Source of the DNA: Heliocidaris erythrogramma
Taxonomy: Eukaryota; Echinodermata; Echinoidea; Camarodonta; Echinometridae
Assembly (NCBI GenBank): GCA_025617745.1
Contig: CM046864.1
Coordinates: 62,001-126,000 of the forward strand
Length of the DNA stretch: 64,000 bases
Reading direction: 5' to 3'
Below, in pieces: positions 55,357 to 64,000 of this stretch. Made by a program: the position numbers and the translations under genes. Below the pieces are notes generated by a model. The model made no database searches and had not been told where the DNA came from. It saw only the letters and a list, made by a program, of their open reading frames with translations. The stretch's first letter is position 1; every line of letters begins with the position of its first letter.

Positions 55357-56772
55357 TGACGTCACAATAAGATAATTAAGATAATTGACTAAGCCAATTT
55401 TGAGAAATTGTGATATCTAATAGGACTAATGATATTGTAGGATAGCTTTAATACACGTCAGTGAAACAGATTTTCCATAGGGATATACATAAACCACTGC
55501 ACAGCACTTTGCAATAGACATAACATGCAAAATAAGGCATTTTATTACTTGGTTTGTGATTGTTTATGTTATAATAGTCGTAGAGGATGGTAAAATGACA
55601 AGTAAAAAGAAGCAAAAAAAAAAAAAAAAAAAAATCGGCCCCGGGGATCGAACCAGGTACCTTGACCATGGTAGTCATGTGCTTTACCGATAGACCAAAA
55701 TATTTCCCATAGAGATAACACGTAAACGAAAAACGTGATTCTCAAATCCCATTTGGTACTGAAAAATTGGGCATGATCCCGACATCTGATCAAAAATTGG
55801 AGGGCTTACTAATAAAAGCTTATAGTCTCAGCTACAACATATTAAAATCTGGAAGGAAATAGACCAAAAATAACTGAGATACTGCTCAGAGAACGATGTC
55901 ATGTAGATTCATGATTCGAAAAAAAATCATCTTCCATAGACATAACACGCAAATAGGGAAAAATTTGACATGTCGTCTTTAATTGAAGATTTCAGTGTGA
56001 TGACGTCATCAAAATGAATAATGGTGGCAAGATGTCTCGTAGAGAATTGTTGCAGCTATAACATATCAAAATTTGGGAGAAAAACGACCAATAATTACGA
56101 ATCTAGAGCCAAATTTGCATAAATGTGATGACGTCAAAACATGAAAAATGGAAATTTTGACTTCTGGTGCCATTTTGATGACGTCATAATGTTTATATGG
56201 ATGAAATGATACATGAAATGAAATCTATGATTCATACCCTACCTGATGATGACAAAAAATTTGGGGGTCAACGGACTATCTAACGAGCTACAATGAATTT
56301 TGTAGAGGCATGTTTTTGCACGTTTTTACGTTATTTTCGCCATAGACGCGCGCACGGATTTCGAACTTTGACGCGCCCGTACGACCTTATTATTGATTGA
56401 AATTGATTCAAATTGATGGAAATGATGAAGCAAAGTGTCAGGATTGCAAATCAATAAAAAAAACAGCGTTCTAACGTTATTTACGATTTGTGCGCGCGTA
56501 AAACGCGCGCGCGGACGCTTACGCACGGACATTTTTGAAATGCTCAAACTGACCTGAAACGTGTGCAGACTTGATCCTACGTGATTTTGAGCATTTTAAA
56601 ATTTTGACGCGCGCGTACGCGTACGTCCTGACCTCTAGATGACCTGTGAGGACATGACCTGATGACCCGTCATGTGAAGTTTATGTGATGTAAATATAGT
56701 TGATTTTTGATGATCGATTATGAAGATATAATCGATCTTGTAAATTCACAAAATGGCGTCTTGATGACGTCA
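55357..56772. promoter_or_regulatory. Five exact TGACGTCA (CRE-like) palindromes in unit 1
   Basis: Exact sites at 55357-55364, 56001-56008, 56129-56136, 56179-56186 and 56765-56772. TGACGTCA is the full consensus for CREB/ATF-type bZIP factors. Most or all sites recur at the same relative positions in units 3 and 4; unit 2 has lost some (for example TGATAACGTCA near 58190). No gene is adjacent, so any regulatory role is speculative. Confidence 0.5.
55635..55708 (-). tRNA. tRNA-like block, array unit 1
   Basis: On the minus strand an A-box-like TTGGTCTATCGGTAAAG and a B-box-like GGTTCGATCCCCGGGG have tRNA-like spacing. They are followed directly by a long T run (the A run at about 55614-55634), which would be a Pol III terminator. 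The acceptor stem does not pair, so a functional tRNA is unlikely; a SINE-like transcript is possible. Confidence 0.5.
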
Positions 56773-57696
56773 TGATAACCTGATGACCTTGAATAAGATG
56801 CCACATCTTGACATTAACAAGTCTGATAAGTGACGAAAATTTGAAGAAAATTGAGAATGAACTTTTTGAGGAATCATGGTAACAAGAAAAGGGGCGAAAA
56901 ATAAAAATAAACTAGAGTTTAATTCGTCATGACGAATTAGGTGATCTGTCTTTCACTTTGTACGATCATGATTGTAATCAGGATGATCATAATAATGGGG
57001 AAATGCTAAACTGAAGATAGGAAGTCAAGAATGCCATGAATGGAGATGCTTCTTGAGGACAGGAATGTAGCAAAATGTGTGAAACGGTCATTGTAAAAAG
57101 ATTACGGTGATGATGATAATGGTGATGATGATGAAGATGATAATATAATGATGATGGTTATAATGATTATGATGATATAATGATGGTGATGATAATGATG
57201 ATTATTGATGATGTGATATTCATGATGATTATGGTGTTGGTGATTTTGAAGATGATTGATGATATAATGATGATAATGATAATGATGATAATGATGGGGA
57301 TAATGGTAATGATCATGACTGCAATGACAGTGACCTTAACCATGCCAAATATGAACGAGAAATCACATTTCGTTATGAAGATACGACCATAAGTTGATTT
57401 GTAGAAAATGGCGTCTAGATGACGTCACAATAAGATAATTAAGATAATTGACTAAGCCAATTTTGAGAAATTGTGATATCTAATAGGACTAATGATATTG
57501 TAGGATAGCTTTAATACACGTCAGTGAAACAGATTTTCCAGAGGGATATACATAAACCACTGCACAGCACTTTGCAATAGACATAACATGCAAAATAAGG
57601 CATTTTATTACTTGGTTTGTGATTGTTTATGTTATAATAGTCGTAGAGGATGGTAAAATGACAAGTAAAAAGAAGCAAAAAAAAAAAAAAAAAAAA

Positions 57697-57770
57697 ATCG
57701 GCCCCGGGGATCGAACCAGGTACCTTGACCATGGTAGTCATGTGCTTTACCGATAGACCAAAATATTTCC
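57697..57770 (-). tRNA. tRNA-like block, array unit 2
   Basis: Same block and T-run terminator as in unit 1, with promoter-box words unchanged even though this unit is divergent further downstream. Confidence 0.5.
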
Positions 57771-59009
57771 CATAGAGATAACACGTAAACGAAAAACGTG
57801 ATTCTCAAATCCCATTTGGTACTGAAAAATTGGGCATGATCCCGACATCTGATCAAAAATTGAAGGGCTTACTAATAAAAGCTTATAGTCTCAGCTACAA
57901 CATATTAAAATCTGGAAGGAAATAGACTAATAATAACTGAGATACTGCTCAGAGAACAATGTCATGTAGATTCATGATTCGAAAAAAAGTCATCTTCCAT
58001 AGACATAACACGCAAATAGGGAATATTCTGACATGGCATCTTTAATTGAAAATTTCAATATGATGAGGTCATGAAAATGAAAAACCGTGGAACTGGTCTT
58101 GTAGAGAATTGTCTCAGCTATAACATATCAAAATCTGGGCGAAAAACGACCAATAATTTCGAATCTAGATCCAAATTTGCATAAATGTGATAACGTCAAA
58201 ACATGAAAAATGGAAATTTTGACTTCTGGCGCCATTTTGATGACGTCATAATGTTTATAAGGGTCAAATGATGCATGAAATGAAATTTATGATTCATACT
58301 CTACCTGATGATGAAAAAAAAATTGGGGGTCAACGGACTTTTTAAAGAGCTAGAGTGAATTTTGTAGAGGCATGTTTTTGCACGTTTTTACGTTATTTTC
58401 GCCATAGACGCGCGCACGGATTTTGAACTTTGACTCGCCCGTACGACCTTATTATTGATTGAAATTGATTCCAAGTTGATGGAAATGATGAAGAAAAGTA
58501 TCAGGATTGCAAATCAATCGAAAAAACAGCGTTTTAACGTTATTTACGACTTACGCTTACGCATAACGCGCGCGCGGACGCGTACGCGCGGAAATTTTTG
58601 AAATGCTTAAAATGACCTGAAACGTACTCCAATTGAGACCTTTCTTGATTTTGAGCATTTTTAAATTTTGACGCGCGCGTACGTGCGCGGATTTTGATGA
58701 CATTTTATGTTGACCCTTGACCTGAAGTTTATGTGTATTGAATATTTTTGATTTTTGATGATCAGTTATGTTGATATGATTGATAATGTGATTTTACAAA
58801 ATGGCGCCTGGATGACGTCATGATAAACTGATGACCTTGAATGAGATGCCACATCTTAACATTAACATGTCTGATCAGTGACGAAAATTTGAAGAAAATT
58901 GAGAATGAACTTTTTGAGAAATCATGGTAACAAGAAAATGGGCGAAAAATAAAAATAAATAAATAATAATAATAAATAAATAAAGAAGAAAAATCTTGAC
59001 GAAATTAAG

Positions 59010-59040
59010 AGGTGATCTGTCGATGTACGACAGATCACCT
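59010..59040. repeat. Perfect hairpin at the end of array unit 2
   Basis: AGGTGATCTGTCG, a 5-base loop, and CGACAGATCACCT form a perfect 13-bp stem. It is followed by AACTAG and the next unit. The same AGGTGATCTGTC word lies just after the palindrome at each unit start, so the unit ends share sequence in inverted orientation. Other units lack this hairpin. Confidence 0.9.
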
Positions 59041-59768
59041 AACTAGAGTTTAATTCGTCATGACGAATTAGGTGATCTGTCTTTCACTTTGTACGATCAT
59101 GATTGTAATCAGGATGATCATAATAATGGGGAAATGCTAAACTGAAGATAGGAAGTCAAGAATGCCATGAATGGAGATGCTTCTTGAGGACAGGAATGTA
59201 GCAAAATGTGTGAAACGGTCATTGTAAAAAGATTACGGTGATGATGATAATGGTGATGATGATGAAGATGATAATATAATGATGGTGATGATAATGATAT
59301 TCATGATGATTATGGTGTTGGTGATTTTGAAGATGATTGATGATATAATGATGATGATGATAATGATGGGGATAATGGTAAGGATCATGACTGCAATGAC
59401 AGTGACGTTAACCATGCCAAATATGAACGAGAAATCACATTTCGTTATGAAGATACGACCATAAGTTGATTTGTAGAAAATGGCGTCTAGATGACGTCAC
59501 AATAAGATAATTAAGATAATTGACTAAGCCAATTTTGAGAAATTGTGATATCTAATAGGACTAATGATATTGTAGGATAGCTTTAATACACGTCAGTGAA
59601 ACAGATTTTCCATAGGGATATACATAAACCACTGCACAGCACTTTGCAATAGACATAACATGCAAAATAAGGCATTTTATTACTTGGTTTGTGATTGTTT
59701 ATGTTATAATAGTCGTAGAGGATGGTAAAATGACAAGTAAAAAGAAGCAAAAAAAAAAAAAAAAAAAA

Positions 59769-59842
59769 ATCGGCCCCGGGGATCGAACCAGGTACCTTGA
59801 CCATGGTAGTCATGTGCTTTACCGATAGACCAAAATATTTCC
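59769..59842 (-). tRNA. tRNA-like block, array unit 3
   Basis: Copy of the unit 1 block with the same A-box-like and B-box-like words. Confidence 0.5.
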
Positions 59843-61779
59843 CATAGAGATAACACGTAAACGAAAAACGTGATTCTCAAATCCCATTTGGTACTGAAAA
59901 ATTGGGCATGATCCCGACATCTGATCAAAAATTGGAGGGCTTACTAATAAAAGCTTATAGTCTCAGCTACAACATATTAAAATCTGGAAGGAAATAGACC
60001 AAAAATAACTGAGATACTGCTCAGAGAACGATGTCATGTAGATTCATGATTCGAAAAAAAATCATCTTCCATAGACATAACACGCAAATAGGGAAAAATT
60101 TGACATGTCGTCTTTAATTGAAGATTTCAGTGTGATGACGTCATCAAAATGAATAATGGTGGCAAGATGTCTCGTAGAGAATTGTTGCAGCTATAACATA
60201 TCAAAATTTGGGAGAAAAACGACCAATAATTACGAATCTAGAGCCAAATTTGCATAAATGTGATGACGTCAAAACATGAAAAATGGAAATTTTGACTTCT
60301 GGTGCCATTTTGATGACGTCATAATGTTTATATGGATGAAATGATACATGAAATGAAATCTATGATTCATACCCTACCTGATGATGACAAAAAATTTGGG
60401 GGTCAACGGACTATCTAACGAGCTACAATGAATTTTGTAGAGGCATGTTTTTGCACGTTTTTACGTTATTTTCGCCATAGACGCGCGCACGGATTTCGAA
60501 CTTTGACGCGCCCGTACGACCTTATTATTGATTGAAATTGATTCAAATTGATGGAAATGATGAAGAAAAGTGTCAGGATTGCAAATCAATAAAAAAAACA
60601 GCGTTCTAACGTTATTTACGATTTGTGCGCGCGTAAAACGCGCGCGCGGACGCTTACGCACGGACATTTTTGAAATGCTCAAACTGACCTGAAACGTGTG
60701 CAGACTTGATCCTACGTGATTTTGAGCATTTTAAAATTTTGACGCGCGCGTACGCGTACGTCCTGACCTCTAGATGACCTGTGAGGACATGACCTGATGA
60801 CCCGTCATGTGAAGTTTATGTGATGTAAATATAGTTGATTTTTGATGATCGATTATGAAGATATAATCGATCTTGTAAATTTACAAAATGGCGTCTTGAT
60901 GACGTCATGATAACCTGATGACCTTGAATAAGATGCCACATCTTGACATTAACAAGTCTGATAAGTGACGAAAATTTGAAGAAAATTGAGAATGAACTTT
61001 TTGAGGAATCATGGTAACAAGAAAAGGGGCGAAAAATAAAAATAAACTAGAGTTTAATTCGTCATGACGAATTAGGTGATCTGTCTTTCACTTTGTACGA
61101 TCATGATTGTAATCAGGATGATCATAATAATGGGGAAATGCTAAACTGAAGATAGGAAGTCAAGAATGCCATGAATGGAGATGCTTCTTGAGGACAGGAA
61201 TGTAGCAAAATGTGTGAAACGGTCATTGTAAAAAGATTACGGTGATGATGATAATGGTGATGATGATGAAGATGATAATATAATGATTGTGATGATAATG
61301 ATATTCATGATGATTATGGTGTTGGTGATTTTGAAGATGATTGATGATATAATGATGATAATGATAATGATGATAATGATGGGGATAATGGTAAGGATCA
61401 TGACTGCAATGACAGTGACGTTAACCATGCCAAATATGAACGAGAAATCACATTTCGTTATGAAGATACGACCATAAGTTGATTTGTAGAAAATGGCGTC
61501 TAGATGACGTCACAATAAGATAATTAAGATAATTGACTAAGCCAATTTTGAGAAATTGTGATATCTAATAGGACTAATGATATTGTAGGATAGCTTTAAT
61601 ACACGTCAGTGAAACAGATTTTCCATAGGGATATACATAAACCACTGCACAGCACTTTGCAATAGACATAACATGCAAAATAAGGCATTTTATTACTTGG
61701 TTTGTGATTGTTTATGTTATAATAGTCGTAGAGGATGGTAAAATGACAAGTAAAAAGAAGCAAAAAAAAAAAAAAAAAA

Positions 61780-61853
61780 ATCGGCCCCGGGGATCGAACC
61801 AGGTACCTTGACCATGGTAGTCATGTGCTTTACCGATAGACCAAAATATTTCC
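61780..61853 (-). tRNA. tRNA-like block, array unit 4
   Basis: Copy of the unit 1 block; the adjoining A run is slightly shorter here. Confidence 0.5.
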
Positions 61854-63797
61854 CATAGAGATAACACGTAAACGAAAAACGTGATTCTCAAATCCCATTT
61901 GGTACTGAAAAATTGGGCATGATCCCGACATCTGATCAAAAATTGGAGGGCTTACTAATAAAAGCTTATAGTCTCAGCTACAACATATTAAAATCTGGAA
62001 GGAAATAGACCAAAAATAACTGAGATACTGCTCAGAGAACGATGTCATGTAGATTCATGATTCGAAAAAAAATCATCTTCCATAGACATAACACGCAAAT
62101 AGGGAAAAATTTGACATGTCGTCTTTAATTGAAGATTTCAGTGTGATGACGTCATCAAAATGAATAATGGTGGCAAGATGTCTCGTAGAGAATTGTTGCA
62201 GCTATAACATATGAAAATCTGGGCGAAAAACGACCAATAATTACGAATCTAGAGCCAAATTTGCATAAATGTGATGACGTCAAAACATGAAAAATGGAAA
62301 TTTTGACTTCTGGTGCCATTTTGATGACGTCATAATGTTTATATGGATGAAATGATACATGAAATGAAATGTATGATTCATACCCTACCTGATGATGACA
62401 AAAAATTTGGGGGTCAACGGACTATCTAACGAGCTACAATGAATTTTGTAGAGGCATGTTTTTGCACGTTTTTACGTTATTTTCGCCATAGACGCGCGCA
62501 CGGATTTCGAACTTTGACGCGCCCGTACGACCTTATTATTGATTGAAATTGATTCAAATTGATGGAAATGATGAAGAAAAGTGTCAGGATTGCAAATCAA
62601 TAAAAAAAACAGCGTTCTAACGTTATTTACGATTTTTGCGCGCGTAAAACGCGCGCGCGGACGCTTACGCACGGACATTTTTGAAATGCTCAAAATGACC
62701 TGAAACGTGTGCAGACTTGATCCTACGTGATTTTGAGCATTTTAAAATTTTGACGCGCGCGTACGCGTACGTCCTGACCTCTAGATGACCTGTGAGGACA
62801 TGACCTGATGACCCGTCATGTGAAGTTTATGTGATGTAAATATAGTTGATTTTTGATGATCGATTATGAAGATATAATCGATCTTGTAAATTTACAAAAT
62901 GGCGTCTTGATGACGTCATGATAAACTGATGACCTTGAATGAGATGCCACATCTTAACATTAACATGTCTGATCAGTGACGAAAATTTGAAGAAAATTGA
63001 GAATGAACCTTTTGAGAAATCATGGTAACAAGAAAATGGGCGAAAAATAAAAATAAATAAATAACTAGAGTTTAATTCGTCATGACGAATTAGGTGATCT
63101 GTCTTTCACTTTGTACGATCATGATTGTAATCAGGATGATCATAATAATGGGGAAATGCTAAACTGAAGATAGGAAGTCAAGAATGCCATGAATGGAGAT
63201 GCTTCTTGAGGACAGGAATGTAGCAAAATGTGTGAAACGGTCATTGTAAAAAGATTACGGTGATGATGATAATGGTGATGATGATGAAGATGATAATATA
63301 ATGATGGTGATGATAATGATATTCATGATGATTATGGTGTTGGTGATTTTGAAGATGATTGATGATATAATGATGATAATGATAATGATGATAATGATGG
63401 GGATAATGGTAAGGATCATGACTGCAATGACAGTGACGTTAACCATGCCAAATATGAACGAGAAATCACATTTCGTTATGAAGATACGACCATAAGTTGA
63501 TTTGTAGAAAATGGCGTCTAGATGACGTCACAATAAGATAATTAAGATAATTGACTAAGCCAATTTTGAGAAATTGTGATATCTAATAGGACTAATGATA
63601 TTGTAGGATAGCTTTAATACACGTCAGTGAAACAGATTTTCCATAGGGATATACATAAACCACTGCACAGCACTTTGCAATAGACATAACATGCAAAATA
63701 AGGCATTTTATTACTTGGTTTGTGATTGTTTATGTTATAATAGTCGTAGAGGATGGTAAAATGACAAGTAAAAAGAAGCAAAAAAAAAAAAAAAAAA

Positions 63798-63871
63798 ATC
63801 GTCCCCGGGGATCGAACCAGGTACCTTGACCATGGTAGTCATGTGCTTTACCGATAGACCAAAATATTTCC
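63798..63871 (-). tRNA. tRNA-like block, array unit 5 (partial unit)
   Basis: Copy with one substitution next to the B box (GGGGACGA instead of GGGGCCGA on the minus strand). Confidence 0.5.
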
Positions 63872-64000
63872 CATAGAGATAACACGTAAACGAAAAACAT
63901 GATTCTCAAATCCCATTTGGTACTGAAAAATTGGGCATGATCCCGACATCTGATCAAAAATTGGAGGGCTTACTAATAAAAGCTTATAGTCTCAGCTACA

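Larger units (their letters stand above)
54898..64000 (+). repeat. Tandem array of ~2.0-kb units (four full, one partial)
   Basis: Units start at ACTAGAGTTTAATTCGTCAT: 54898, 56911, 59042, 61046 and 63064. Lengths are 2013, 2131, 2004 and 2018 bases. Order within a unit: perfect palindrome, GAT-rich microsatellite, poly-A with a minus-strand tRNA-like block, TGACGTCA sites, CGCG-rich stretch and an A-rich end. Units 1 and 3 are nearly identical, unit 2 is the most divergent, and unit 4 is a patchwork. No unit encodes a recognisable protein. The array runs off the window, so copy number is unknown. Confidence 0.95.

Overview
The window is non-coding or transposon-derived DNA from a eukaryotic, almost certainly metazoan, nuclear genome. 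It contains TTAGGG telomere-type repeats, tRNA-derived SINE-like sequences, many miniature inverted-repeat elements, and several APE-type (CR1/L2-like) non-LTR retrotransposons. A marine invertebrate deuterostome fits best, possibly a sea urchin. The basis is the mix of CR1-like elements carrying esterase, PHD-finger and 2A-like modules, plus abundant foldback elements. This is inference from element types, not a database match. I see no convincing intact host protein-coding gene.

Layout. 1-6500: mostly A+T-rich unique DNA with a 545-bp inverted-repeat element (4388-4932), a degenerate GGGGCACTTTT minisatellite and a palindrome next to a tRNA-like sequence. 6533-22904: two direct copies of a ~6.4-kb segment. 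Each begins with a TTAGGG array and a GGTACC-rich minisatellite, and the second runs into a 500-bp assembly gap (22905-23404). Inside each copy are three ~277-bp tandem units and five ~184-bp tandem units. Every 184-bp unit holds a ~90-bp block bounded by splice-acceptor-like and splice-donor-like signals. Short MITEs and SINE-like copies follow.

23405-38200: retrotransposon fragments on both strands and a nested set of inverted-repeat elements. These include a GGCGCC-studded element inside an endonuclease region and a 2.7-kb element with ~120-bp inverted termini. The latter contains pyrimidine-rich repeats and a putative Helitron/Helentron-like insertion. There is also a foldback element with a second element nested inside it that carries two divergent tRNA-like arms, and a ~2-kb foldback whose arms are built from GGTCCGATAG repeats.

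38200-54900: a dense pile of CR1-like elements. Element C (esterase ORF1 plus endonuclease ORF2) appears split at 40015/45178 by an inverted-repeat element and by element B, a non-LTR element with an internal deletion. Element D has a 2A-like motif, a PHD finger, an APE endonuclease and a nearly complete reverse transcriptase. It is broken by a reverse-strand retrotransposon directly after the 2A core, by a CT-run frameshift, by a 291-bp Harbinger-like MITE with a TTA target duplication, and by paired indels around the GVPQG motif. Element E is a short endonuclease/linker fragment cut by two foldback MITEs.

54898-64000: a tandem array of ~2.0-kb units (four whole, one partial) continuing past the window edge. 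Each unit has a 20-bp perfect palindrome at its start, a GAT-rich microsatellite, a tRNA-like block beside a poly-A/T run, and CpG-rich CGCG segments. Unit 1 has five exact TGACGTCA sites. The second unit ends in a perfect 13-bp-stem hairpin, and the fourth is a mosaic of unit types.
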